This document shows, piece by piece, positions 25,319-34,351 of a stretch of DNA of 64,000 nucleotides. This DNA is from Acinetobacter portensis (GTDB taxonomy: Bacteria > Pseudomonadota > Gammaproteobacteria > Pseudomonadales > Moraxellaceae): the NCBI RefSeq assembly GCF_009372215.1, contig NZ_LWRV01000089.1:1-64000 (forward strand). Direction: 5' to 3'. Below the pieces are notes generated by a model. That model was not told where the DNA came from. It made no database searches and saw only the letters and a program-made list of their open reading frames with translations. Made by a program: the position numbers and the translations under genes. How positions within the stretch are numbered: the first letter of the stretch is position 1; each line of letters starts with the position of its first letter.

Positions 25319-27922
25319 TTAAACATTCCCTTCCAAGAAATCCTGCGCAAAGCGTTGCAACACCCCACCCGCTTCATACACATGAACTTCTTCTTCCGTA
25401 TCTAAACGACACGTTACAGGAATTTCCAAAATTTCATTCAAACCATCCACCGTGGCACGTTCCACCACCAAAGTTAAAGTCGAACGAGGTGCAATATTCC
25501 CCATAACGCTATACAACTCCGTACCATCCAACTTCAACGTTTTACGGTCAATTCCTGCTTTAAACTCAAGCGGTAACACACCCATACCTACCAAATTGGT
25601 ACGGTGAATACGCTCAAAACCTTCAGCAACAATCGCTTCAACACCTGCAAGGCGAACACCTTTAGCCGCCCAATCACGACTAGAACCTTGTCCGTAATCT
25701 TTCCCTGCAATAATAATCAAAGGCTGTTTACGGTTCATGTAGGTTTCAATCGCTTCCCACATGCGCATCACTTCGCCTTCAGGCTCAACACGTGCTTTCG
25801 AACCTTGCTTAATTGTGCCGTCCGAACGAACCACCATCTCATTAAACAACTTCGGATTGGCAAAAGTCGCACGTTGCGTGGTTAAATGATCGCCTCGGTG
25901 CGTTGCATAAGAGTTAAAATCTTCCTCAGGCACGCCCATCTTTTTCAAATATTCACCCGAAGCACTGTCTAAAACAATCGCATTCGATGGAGATAAATGA
26001 TCTGTGGTGATGTTATCGCCCAAAATAGCCAACGGACGCATTTGGCTTAAAGTACGTGGTGCAGCCAAAGCCCCTTCCCAATATGGCGGACGACGAATAT
26101 AAGTACTTTGCGCACGCCAATCATATAAAGGACTTGCCGATTTTTCATTGACACCCAAATCGAACATTGGAATATAAATTTTCTTAAATTGTTCAGGTTT
26201 CACCGCTACTTTTACAAGCGCATCAATTTCTTCATCAGACGGCCAAATATCTTTTAAATAAATTGGATTGCCATCTTTATCGTTTCCTAACGCATCTTTT
26301 TCAATGTCAAAACGAATGGTTCCCGCAATGGCATAAGCAACAACTAATGGCGGAGATGCTAAAAATGCTTGCTTCGCATAAGGATGAATTCGACCATCAA
26401 AGTTACGGTTGCCCGAAAGTACCGCAGTTGCGTATAAATCTCGGTCTATAATTTCTTGTTGGATTTTAGGATCTAACGCACCCGACATACCGTTACACGT
26501 GGTACATGCATACGCCACAATGCCAAAACCAAGTTGTTCTAAATCTTTTAAAACACCTGCTTCTTCTAAATATAAAGCCGCAGCTTTTGATCCTGGTGCA
26601 AAAGATGATTTCACCCAAGGTTTACGCACTAAACCAAGTTCATTGGCTTTACGTGCAAGTAAGCCTGCTGCAACGGTGTTTCGTGGGTTAGATGTATTGG
26701 TACAAGACGTAATGGCAGCAATAATGACCGCACCATCAGGCATTAAACCATCGGTACGATTTTCGACAACGCCTGCAATGCCTTTGGCTTTTAAGTCTGC
26801 TGTTGAAACACGTGCATGCGGATTCGATGGCCCTGCAATGTTTCGTGTAACAGTCGATAAATCGAAACGAAGCACACGTGGATATTCCGCGCCTGTCATA
26901 TCGCTCGCCCAAAGACCAATTTCTTTGGCATAAGTTTCAACAAGCTTCACTTGTTCAGGCTCACGACCTGTAAGCGTTAAATAATCAATGGTGTTTTGAT
27001 CGATATAGAACATTGCCGCAGTTGCGCCATATTCAGGAGTCATATTTGAAATAGTCGCTCGATCACCCACAGACATGCTATCTGCACCTTCGCCAAAGAA
27101 TTCTAAATATGCACCAACTACACGTTCTTTACGCAAGAACTCAGTCAATGCCAATACGATATCTGTTGCGGTAATGCCTGCTTGGCGTTGTCCTACAAGT
27201 TCTACCCCAATAATGTCAGGTAAACGCATCCAAGATGCACGACCAAGCATCACGTTTTCAGCTTCTAAACCACCAACACCAATTGAAATAACGCCCAATG
27301 CATCTGTATGTGGTGTGTGTGAATCTGTACCTACACAAGTATCTGGATATGCAACGCCACCACGGTTTTGAATGACAGGTGACATTTTTTCTAAATTAAT
27401 TTGATGCATGATGCCGTTCCCCGCAGGAATCACATCTACATTTTCAAATGCGGTTTTTGTCCATTCAATAAAGTGAAAACGGTCTTCATTTCGACGGTCT
27501 TCCACCGCACGGTTTTTCTCGAAAGCATCTGGGTCGAAACCGCCATATTCCACAGCCAAAGAGTGATCGACAATAAGTTGTGTCGGCACAACAGGATTGA
27601 CTTTAGATGGATCGCCACCTTGTTCCGCAATGGCATCTCGCAAGCCTGCTAAATCGACCAAAGCCGTTTGTCCTAAAATATCGTGGCACACCACACGTGC
27701 AGGATACCAAGGGAAATCATGATCTTGTTTACGGTAAATGAGTTCTTTTAAAGATTGCTCTAAAATTTCAGAGTCACAACGACGAACCAATTGTTCTGCA
27801 AGAACTTTTGATGTGTATGGAAGTTTTTCATATGCGCCTTGCTGAATATTCTCTACGGCTTCACGTACATCAAAATATTCTAGCTGGGTGCCTTGCAGTG
27901 GTTTACGGAAGTTGTTATTCAT
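25319..27922 (-). CDS. acnD: Fe/S-dependent 2-methylisocitrate dehydratase / aconitase AcnD
   Basis: 867 residues, the AcnD length. AcnD with PrpF replaces PrpD in the methylcitrate cycle for propionate; it can also act as aconitase. The AcnD-type N-terminus is clear (GAYEKLPYTSKVLAEQLVRRC). The [4Fe-4S] ligands are present: Cys407 in AITSCTNTSN, and Cys473 and Cys476 in CTTCNG. VGTDSHTPHTDALG and the swivel-domain motif GQGSSRDWAAKG are also intact. In Acinetobacter the gene is usually found with prpB, prpC and prpF; here it stands alone, divergent from ygfZ. It may be a paralogue or serve as a general aconitase. Confidence 0.88.
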   Translation of the reverse strand: MNNNFRKPLQGTQLEYFDVREAVENIQQGAYEKLPYTSKVLAEQLVRRCDSEILEQSLKELIYRKQDHDFPWYPARVVCHDILGQTALVDLAGLRDAIAEQGGDPSKVNPVVPTQLIVDHSLAVEYGGFDPDAFEKNRAVEDRRNEDRFHFIEWTKTAFENVDVIPAGNGIMHQINLEKMSPVIQNRGGVAYPDTCVGTDSHTPHTDALGVISIGVGGLEAENVMLGRASWMRLPDIIGVELVGQRQAGITATDIVLALTEFLRKERVVGAYLEFFGEGADSMSVGDRATISNMTPEYGATAAMFYIDQNTIDYLTLTGREPEQVKLVETYAKEIGLWASDMTGAEYPRVLRFDLSTVTRNIAGPSNPHARVSTADLKAKGIAGVVENRTDGLMPDGAVIIAAITSCTNTSNPRNTVAAGLLARKANELGLVRKPWVKSSFAPGSKAAALYLEEAGVLKDLEQLGFGIVAYACTTCNGMSGALDPKIQQEIIDRDLYATAVLSGNRNFDGRIHPYAKQAFLASPPLVVAYAIAGTIRFDIEKDALGNDKDGNPIYLKDIWPSDEEIDALVKVAVKPEQFKKIYIPMFDLGVNEKSASPLYDWRAQSTYIRRPPYWEGALAAPRTLSQMRPLAILGDNITTDHLSPSNAIVLDSASGEYLKKMGVPEEDFNSYATHRGDHLTTQRATFANPKLFNEMVVRSDGTIKQGSKARVEPEGEVMRMWEAIETYMNRKQPLIIIAGKDYGQGSSRDWAAKGVRLAGVEAIVAEGFERIHRTNLVGMGVLPLEFKAGIDRKTLKLDGTELYSVMGNIAPRSTLTLVVERATVDGLNEILEIPVTCRLDTEEEVHVYEAGGVLQRFAQDFLEGNV

Positions 27923-28180
27923 AGCTTACCTGCCTTCAATTCAATCTTTTATCAACTTTTGTTGTTGCTTGTTTTTCATTCCATCGAAGGCATAGTACAC
28001 TGTCAAAACACCATTTCCCAAATTTGTTATTTTTCATAAAGTTAGGTCTAAAAATCTGCGTTTTTCTATTATTTTCTAAGTTCATGACAAGAATAGACAT
28101 GTTAAATGTGATTTTTTTCAAAAAATAGCGGAAAATAGACCTCATTCTTTAGTATTAGATACTGTTGTAGAGATTAAAAA

Positions 28181-28906
28181 ATGAGCGTACTGACATTCTC
28201 CTCTTTCACTTTAAACGGTGTAGATGCACAAAAATTCCTTCAAGGTCAGGTGACATTGAATGCAGAAAAATTGGCTGAAGGTACAACACGATACACAGGA
28301 ATTTGTAATTTAAAAGGTCGTATTCAATTTGGCTTTTGGTTAAAGAAAAATACATCTGAAAGCTTTGATATCATCACCACGACAGATTTAGCCGAAGAAC
28401 TTTCTAAACATATTAAAAAGTTTGGTGCTTTTTCTAAAATGAAACTTGAAGATACAGGTGTGGTTTACCCAAGTATTGAGGGAAATCACACTGTATTTGC
28501 TACAGCAGAAACAGATGTGATTGCTTGGCAATTACAAGCCATTGAATCGGGTCAAGCATGGATTGAAACAGCAACTTCTGCTCTATTTCAACCGCAAGAA
28601 ATGCGTTTACATCAACGTGAAGGTGTTCATTACGACAAAGGTTGTTATTTGGGTCAAGAAATTGTGGCGCGTCTTTGGTTTAAGGCAAAACCAAAAAGTT
28701 GGTTACATTTGGTTCAAGGTACGGGCGATGTTCCTGCATCTGCGACTCAACTTAGCCCAAACACAACTGTAGTAAACAGCATTGGTGTAGATGGTGGTTA
28801 TAAAGCGTTGGTAATTGCAAAGCCTGAGGTTTTAGTTGAATTAGGTTTAACTGTTTTAGACCTGCCTGAAGCATTAAATGGTGATGTTGCACGTCCTCAG
28901 TCATAA
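28181..28906 (+). CDS. ygfZ: YgfZ/GcvT-domain folate-binding Fe-S cluster protein
   Basis: 241 residues with the signature KGCYLGQEIVARLWFK near residues 153-168; the Cys in this motif is characteristic of YgfZ. The GcvT-like fold is supported by the early FTLNGVDAQKFLQGQVT. YgfZ binds tetrahydrofolate and helps maintain certain Fe-S enzymes such as MiaB. It is divergent from acnD, an Fe-S enzyme, which may be coincidental. A strong terminator follows. Confidence 0.92.
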   Translation: MSVLTFSSFTLNGVDAQKFLQGQVTLNAEKLAEGTTRYTGICNLKGRIQFGFWLKKNTSESFDIITTTDLAEELSKHIKKFGAFSKMKLEDTGVVYPSIEGNHTVFATAETDVIAWQLQAIESGQAWIETATSALFQPQEMRLHQREGVHYDKGCYLGQEIVARLWFKAKPKSWLHLVQGTGDVPASATQLSPNTTVVNSIGVDGGYKALVIAKPEVLVELGLTVLDLPEALNGDVARPQS

Positions 28907-28937
28907 GCCTAAATGTTTCAAAATATGTAGAAAAATC

Positions 28938-28966
28938 AAACCTCCTTGCAAAAGGAGGTTTTTTTT
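28938..28966 (+). terminator. rho-independent terminator of ygfZ
   Basis: AAACCTCCTT / AAGGAGGTTT stem with a short GCAA loop and a T8 tract, 31 bases after the ygfZ stop. Confidence 0.9.
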
Positions 28967-29221
28967 GCCTTATTTTTCAAGGGCTGTTATTAATTCTTGT
29001 ACATTGGACACAATGTAAAAACATTTAAGCTAAACATACGCTAAGAAACATAACATTAATAATCTTTTAAGTTTTTCGCATTAATTTAACTTGGTAGATA
29101 TCTCTAAAGTAATTCTTCACTGAATACTTTTTATTATTCATTTTTATTTAAACGCTATACCCTCTTTTTATATCAAATACTTAGCTTGGATATTTGTCGT
29201 TAATTTAAGGTTTTTAATTTT

Positions 29222-30019
29222 ATGAAAAAAATACTTCTAGCAAGTTTAATCGCTGTTTCATCACAATTTGCACTTGCAGCCAACGCTCCACAAGTAGACC
29301 CTGCATTTGCTAAAATTGAAACATTAGTAAAAGCTAAGAATTTTAATGATGCATATAAAGAATTAGACAAACTTGCTCAAACAGGTAATGCACAAGCAAT
29401 TTATGATCTTGCTTTCTTAACTCAAGCAGGTCAAGGCACAACAAAAAATGATGCTAAAGCACTTGAGCTATTCAAACAATCTGCCGATAAAGGCTACCCA
29501 ACTGCAAACTATCTATTAGGTAAAACTTATCTTTCAGGTGGTTTAGGCGTTAAGCCAGAACCAAACACAGCAAAAAGCTACTTAGAAAAAGCAGCTAAAC
29601 AAGGTATTGAAGAAGCGAATGTAGACTTAGCTGCTCTTTATTTTGGTGAAAATAAAGATGCTTCAACAAAGAAAGCACTTAAACTGATTGATCCACTTGT
29701 GAAAAAAGGCAATCCGCAAGCCGTTCATCTTCGTGCTTTATACGACATCAATACAGGTCTGAAAGAAAAGAAAGAGGCAACTGTGAAAGCAGGTTTAAAT
29801 AGCATTCAAGCACTTGCTCAAAAAGGTTATGTGCCTGCACTTATGGAAGTAGGTAACATTTTAGCGACAGGTAAATTGGTTCAACAAAATCTACCTGAAG
29901 CGAAAAAAATCTTTGGTATGCTTGCAGAGAAAAATGTACCTCATGCTAAAGAAGCTTTAGATGCAGTAACAAATTTAATGGCTCAACAAACTAAAGCGCC
30001 TGCTACACCAAAGAAATAA
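29222..30019 (+). CDS. Exported Sel1-repeat protein
   Basis: 265 residues. A signal peptide (MKKILLASLIAVSSQFALA-AN) is followed by Sel1-like/TPR helical repeats from about residue 50 to 250. Examples are GNAQAIYDLAFLTQAGQGT, GYPTANYLLGKTYLSGGLGV and GYVPALMEVGNILATG. Sel1 repeats mediate protein contacts; the partner is unknown. The product is predicted periplasmic. The gene is single, with A+T-rich DNA upstream (28967-29221) holding its promoter and a terminator shared with the opposite gene. Confidence 0.88.
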   Translation: MKKILLASLIAVSSQFALAANAPQVDPAFAKIETLVKAKNFNDAYKELDKLAQTGNAQAIYDLAFLTQAGQGTTKNDAKALELFKQSADKGYPTANYLLGKTYLSGGLGVKPEPNTAKSYLEKAAKQGIEEANVDLAALYFGENKDASTKKALKLIDPLVKKGNPQAVHLRALYDINTGLKEKKEATVKAGLNSIQALAQKGYVPALMEVGNILATGKLVQQNLPEAKKIFGMLAEKNVPHAKEALDAVTNLMAQQTKAPATPKK

Positions 30020-30053
30020 TAGACGAAACTTAATTGTTTCCATTCTTTGAGTT

Positions 30054-30092
30054 AAAAAAAACCCTTAAACGATTTTAGTTTAAGGGTTTTTT
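30054..30092. terminator. Bidirectional rho-independent terminator
   Basis: AAAACCCTTAAAC / GTTTAAGGGTTTT stem with A-tract and T-tract, between the convergent Sel1-repeat gene (+) and the 81-residue gene (-). Confidence 0.85.
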
Positions 30093-30108
30093 ATTGATGA
30101 ATAATCGA

Positions 30109-30354
30109 TTAGAAACCATGAAATAGTTTATTCATATCCTTCGTCACATAATCTTTAAAATGGTAAGCACGTGCATGTTTTGCATCAAATTTTACAATTA
30201 AATCATCTTTTTGAAAAACATAAACACGATCTTCAGAACTCACCAAATAATCTTTGCCTAGTATTTTTAATAAAGCATCAATTTTATCTTCATCTGCGAT
30301 ACTTTCATCGGCATTAATTTTATCGTAGCTGCGTTTAATACCTTTGATAAACAT
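30109..30354 (-). CDS. Small hypothetical protein (81 residues)
   Basis: An acidic/basic soluble protein with no recognised domain: an N-terminal helical part with DESIADEDKIDALLKILGKDYL and a beta-rich C-terminal half (VYVFQKDDLIVKFDAKHARAY). There is no signal peptide. It is convergent with the Sel1 gene and shares its terminator, which supports expression. No function assigned. Confidence 0.6.
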   Translation of the reverse strand: MFIKGIKRSYDKINADESIADEDKIDALLKILGKDYLVSSEDRVYVFQKDDLIVKFDAKHARAYHFKDYVTKDMNKLFHGF

Positions 30355-30452
30355 CTTAAAAACTCACTTCTTCACTTATATTTACAATGCTAAGTTTAAC
30401 TTAAAGCACTAGATTTACACGACCAAAAACAAGAAAGATCTGTAATTTTAAT

Positions 30453-31385
30453 TTAAGACCACCACATCGCAATTAAACCACTCATTACAATGAAACCCAC
30501 AATGGTACTCATGAGTAACGGTGTTAATGTTTTTTCACTTAAACCATAAGCTTGTCCCAACATGGCGAAAATTGTTGGCATAGGTAAAGATGCAATAATA
30601 GTTCCTGTATATATCATTTCTTGGCTTACATCTGTTAAATACGTCAGACCTAAAAAGACCAATAATGGGAAAATAAGATTGCTTGAAATAACCAAATAAA
30701 CACTTTGAAGATTCACATATTTCAGGCTTAAACCCACAATACCACCACCAATTGCAAATAATGCCAATGGTGATGCTGTTTGCCCAAGCATTAATAAAAC
30801 CTGATCAAGCTGATGTGGAATTTTAATTTTAAACGCAGCGAAAATAATACCAAATACAACCCCCATAAAAATGGGATTTTTCACTAAAGTCAGTACGGTA
30901 TTTTTAATAATGGCGAATAAATTTACATTGCCACTCTTCTTCATATTGAGTTCAGCTAAAACCAGAACAGCAGGAATTAAGAATACACTTTCAATAATCA
31001 CAACAAGCGATATATAAGTCATCGCCTTTTGCCCCATTAACAAGGTCAATACTGCTGCACCAATTAAACCCGTATTCGACATGGATGCGCCCAAAGACAA
31101 TACGGCGGTTTCAGATTTAGTATTTTTAAAATAATGAGAAAGAATGAAAAAGGCAGCAATATAGAGTAAAAAAGTTGCACCGCCATACACCGCAAAATAT
31201 TCTGGAAACCAAATTTCATGTAAATCTTTGGCAGAAAGTGACTGCAACAACAAAGCAGGTAATGCAACTTTAATAACAAAAGCACCCACCGCTGCAATTT
31301 GCAACTCCGATAATAAATTCAACTTTACAGACAAATAACCTAAAGCTAGAAGTAAGAAAATAGGTCCGATTATCGTAAAGATCAT
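30453..31385 (-). CDS. AEC family (auxin efflux carrier-like) transporter
   Basis: 310 residues with about ten transmembrane helices. It has the AEC layout of two five-helix halves: GPIFLLLALGYLSVKL at the N-terminus, a SLGASMSNTGLIG motif in the middle (the second N-box) and PTIFAMLGQAYGLSE near the C-terminus. Bacterial AEC carriers export or exchange small organic acids such as malate; the substrate is unknown. It lies 94 bp downstream of the old yellow enzyme gene on the same strand, with a 29-bp palindrome between them. Confidence 0.88.
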   Translation of the reverse strand: MIFTIIGPIFLLLALGYLSVKLNLLSELQIAAVGAFVIKVALPALLLQSLSAKDLHEIWFPEYFAVYGGATFLLYIAAFFILSHYFKNTKSETAVLSLGASMSNTGLIGAAVLTLLMGQKAMTYISLVVIIESVFLIPAVLVLAELNMKKSGNVNLFAIIKNTVLTLVKNPIFMGVVFGIIFAAFKIKIPHQLDQVLLMLGQTASPLALFAIGGGIVGLSLKYVNLQSVYLVISSNLIFPLLVFLGLTYLTDVSQEMIYTGTIIASLPMPTIFAMLGQAYGLSEKTLTPLLMSTIVGFIVMSGLIAMWWS

Positions 31386-31414
31386 GAAAATAATATCCTT
31401 TCCAAATATTAAAA

Positions 31415-31443
31415 TTTTAGGACAGAAACATTCTGTCCTAAAA
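31415..31443. promoter_or_regulatory. Perfect 13-bp inverted repeat between OYE and AEC genes
   Basis: TTTTAGGACAGAA / TTCTGTCCTAAAA, separated by three bases. It lies downstream of the old yellow enzyme gene and just upstream of the AEC transporter gene. It can be read as a terminator for the former or as an operator for a dimeric regulator controlling the latter. No regulator gene is adjacent. Confidence 0.55.
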
Positions 31444-31479
31444 CGTAGTGGCGTTTAAAACTAAAGTGATGTTTCAATA

Positions 31480-32589
31480 CTAAAATGAAGTAAATAAATC
31501 TTTTAAACCGTGAGGTTGGCATCTTAAATATTGTGGAGATACTGCAATTTTCGCGCCTAATTCGGCTGCTGCTTGCCAAGGCCAATTCGGTTGATACAAA
31601 ATTCCACGCGCAATACCAATGGCATCGGCTTGCTCATATTGTAACACTCCTTCTGCTTGCATTGGTTCTTCAATCAGACCAACAGCAATGACAGGAATAT
31701 TAACGGCTTGCTTAATCGCATGTGCAAATGGCACTTGATAGCAACTATGAATATCTATGTTCTGTTTAGCGTCTAAACCACCACTCGAAACATGAATATA
31801 TACAGCGCCTAAAGCTTCTAATTTTTTAGATAATTCAACTGAAGATTCCACATTCCAACTATCCACACCATCCATCCAGTCTGTGGCGGAAATACGAATA
31901 CCAATTGGAAAATCTTGTGGAACAGCTTTTTTAATGGCTTCAAATATTTCTACAGTAAGACGAATTCGGTTTTCAAAATTTCCACCATATTCATCTGTAC
32001 GCTTATTTGAAAGTGGCGATAAAAATTGATGCAATAAATAGCCATGTGCTGCATGTATTTCGATTAAATCAAAACCAACATCTACCGCTCTTTTTGCCGC
32101 TTGTGCAAAATCTGCAATGACGGTTTGAATCTCATCAATTGTTAATGCATGTGGCACATGATCCGCTTCATTAAAAGCCAAATCGCTTGCTGAAACGGTT
32201 TGCCATCCTAAAGTATCTTGAGGGTTTAATTGCCCTTTGCCTGTCCAAGGTAAATCACTAGATGCTTTGCGTCCTGCATGTGCAAGTTGAATAGCAAAAG
32301 GTGCAGGTGAAATTGCTTTTATTTTATTTAAAACCCCTTTCATTCTCTCAGCTTGATCATCATTCCACAAACCTAAATCTGCATGACTAATACGCCCTTC
32401 AGGTTGTACAGCTGTAGCTTCAATAATGGTTAAACCTGCACCCGATAATGCATATTTTGCCCATTGCTGTTCATGCCAAAAAGTCACTTCGCCATTATTG
32501 TTTGCTGAATATTGGCACATTGGGGCAATAATAATTTTATTGCTTAAACTTAGTTTTCCAAATTGAATCGGCTGAAATAATAAAGACAC
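31480..32589 (-). CDS. Old yellow enzyme family NADH:flavin oxidoreductase
   Basis: 369 residues, a TIM-barrel FMN enzyme of the YqjM/NamA class. Landmarks are IIAPMCQYSAN near the N-terminus, QLAHAGRKAS, and the substrate-binding histidines in EIHAAHGYLLHQFLSPLSNKR. RISATDWMDG and the C-terminal ADAIGIARG/LYQPNWP also fit. Such enzymes reduce activated C=C bonds and nitro compounds. The start is GTG at 32589, preceded by GAGGGG at ideal spacing. The physiological substrate is unknown. Confidence 0.9.
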   Translation of the reverse strand: MSLLFQPIQFGKLSLSNKIIIAPMCQYSANNNGEVTFWHEQQWAKYALSGAGLTIIEATAVQPEGRISHADLGLWNDDQAERMKGVLNKIKAISPAPFAIQLAHAGRKASSDLPWTGKGQLNPQDTLGWQTVSASDLAFNEADHVPHALTIDEIQTVIADFAQAAKRAVDVGFDLIEIHAAHGYLLHQFLSPLSNKRTDEYGGNFENRIRLTVEIFEAIKKAVPQDFPIGIRISATDWMDGVDSWNVESSVELSKKLEALGAVYIHVSSGGLDAKQNIDIHSCYQVPFAHAIKQAVNIPVIAVGLIEEPMQAEGVLQYEQADAIGIARGILYQPNWPWQAAAELGAKIAVSPQYLRCQPHGLKDLFTSF

Positions 32590-32652
32590 TCAAATCCCCT
32601 CATTTTTTAATCATTCATTTTTTTCAAATTTTATTCTAGCTCAGAAAACAAA

Positions 32653-32676
32653 AAACAGGCTCCGAAGAACCTGTTT
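32653..32676 (-). terminator. rho-independent terminator of the second oprB
   Basis: AAACAGG / CCTGTTT stem-loop with a following T-rich stretch on the minus strand, 22 bases after the porin stop. Confidence 0.7.
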
Positions 32677-32697
32677 ATTTAAAGATTTTTTTATTCT

Positions 32698-33969
32698 TTA
32701 GAAAATAAATTTAGTGCTTAAACCTAATACAAATGCATCATCCACATTGTTTGTAGAACCAGGGTTAATCACATATTGTAAGTTTGGACGCAACATCAAC
32801 CATTTTGTTGGGTTGTAGCTATAGTTCAATTCAATATTATATTCTGCGCTCGCATTAAATTGTGGTTTTACATCTGCAACACGATTATTCACGTGAACAC
32901 GGTTTACACCAAGACCGACATAATCATTTGGTAATGCGGCAGATACCCCTACATATTTCAAACCAATTTGTTGTGAATTATCCACTTTATTCGTTATGCG
33001 ATCATGCCAAGTGAAGTTAGCAAAACTATGTAAACCTTGTTTACCCGAACCTGTAGATGTGAGCTGTTGTTCAATTGCCAACCAACCACCAAATGTACGA
33101 TCTTCAGGTGCGCCTGTTTTAATATCTTTTTGGTTTGCAGGGTTATCTGCTGTGTTGTACATAGCACCAACACGGTAGCTACCCGCTAAACCATTAATGA
33201 ATGATTTTGGTTGCCATACGACTTCTACAGGAATGGTTACACCATCGGCATTATCTGTATCTAAGCTCCAACCCTGTCCTTCAGCTTTTGCATTACCATT
33301 ATCTGGGTTAAATTCATATACGCCCACTTGTGCAAATACTTCAGGATTAACTTGATATTTAACACGTCCGCCCCACTGTGCAACAGGCGTATTCATCCAA
33401 ATTCCACCTTGCCATTTCCCCATTTGAGCAGCACAAAATGCATTACTTTGGAAATCACAAGCCATGACATTAAAGTCCATGCCTAAACCTAAGCGACCCA
33501 CTTTAATACTCAGACCTTGTTCTTTAAAATTTTTTTCAATCGATAATTCTGTCAAACGAGACTGTTGATTACCACGGCCAAAGTTTGCTTGAACATTGGC
33601 TAATTGCGGCGCTGAATTATCTTGTAAATCATTTACGGTTGTACTTTGACCTTGACGTGCCGTCATTACTGCACGAATGCTTACGCCATTCCAACCCGCT
33701 AATTTTTCCATATCTAGCGCTGTACCTAACCACAATTGACCCGCAATAGTAGGATCAGCATGTTCATTACGCCCACCTTCGGCTAAGTAAGCGGTATCGG
33801 TTGCTATATTTGCTTCGAACTTCACCCCTTTTTGCGCAAGTTCGGTACGTTTACCCGACCAATCGCCAAACATATACTGACCTTTCGGATCAAAAGCATC
33901 TTCTGAGTGAGCTTGTACCATAACTGACATCAAAACAGCTGGTAAAATGGCTAAACTAATTTTCTTCAT
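32698..33969 (-). CDS. oprB: OprB-family carbohydrate porin, second copy
   Basis: 423 residues from the ATG at 33969, with a signal peptide cleaved near MVQA-HS. The mature N-terminus carries MFGDWSGKRTELAQKG, matching the family hallmark also seen at 2806-4050. It ends in a C-terminal aromatic residue (STKFIF). The two porins share many blocks (VGRLG/VGRFG, then CDFQ; SYRVG, TWHDRITNK) but are clearly diverged, so they are paralogues rather than a recent duplication. The longer in-frame GTG/ATG extension upstream is unlikely. No sugar gene is adjacent here. Confidence 0.9.
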   Translation of the reverse strand: MKKISLAILPAVLMSVMVQAHSEDAFDPKGQYMFGDWSGKRTELAQKGVKFEANIATDTAYLAEGGRNEHADPTIAGQLWLGTALDMEKLAGWNGVSIRAVMTARQGQSTTVNDLQDNSAPQLANVQANFGRGNQQSRLTELSIEKNFKEQGLSIKVGRLGLGMDFNVMACDFQSNAFCAAQMGKWQGGIWMNTPVAQWGGRVKYQVNPEVFAQVGVYEFNPDNGNAKAEGQGWSLDTDNADGVTIPVEVVWQPKSFINGLAGSYRVGAMYNTADNPANQKDIKTGAPEDRTFGGWLAIEQQLTSTGSGKQGLHSFANFTWHDRITNKVDNSQQIGLKYVGVSAALPNDYVGLGVNRVHVNNRVADVKPQFNASAEYNIELNYSYNPTKWLMLRPNLQYVINPGSTNNVDDAFVLGLSTKFIF

Positions 33970-34351
33970 GATTGAAACCTGATTGGGTAAATACCTGTTT
34001 ACAAACAACTAATATTTGCAAAATTCATGTGAAAACTACCTAACTTTTATTCATTTTTCTCAGCATTATTTTTATTCGTTTACATACTTTTATTTATATA
34101 ATCACTAAAAAGACTAAAACAAATGATGATAAATATAATTTATATATTATTTTCAATATGTTAGTAAATTTTGATATTATTTTTAACGATTAATCAGAAT
34201 AGCTAAATAAGTATAATTTTATATATATTTATGCATTTATTACTATAATTTAAGTACTTATGAATACTTTCTTTTAAGCACATCTAAATTAAGCTTGTAA
34301 TCTGAAAGCGATAACCCGATATTAGTCACATCCTCATATATTTAATATCAG
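33970..34351. other. A+T-rich divergent intergenic region
   Basis: About 380 bp with no gene seen. It separates the divergent porin (-) and mutM (+) genes, so it holds both promoters. Long A/T stretches are present and no inverted repeat stands out. Confidence 0.4.

Noticed and set aside
26409..26933. 174-codon plus-strand frame inside acnD
   Set aside because: Fully antisense to a conserved enzyme; an open shadow frame of its codon bias.
27936..28145. 69-codon minus-strand frame upstream of acnD
   Set aside because: It lies in the acnD-ygfZ promoter region, with no ribosome site or recognisable protein; chance frame.
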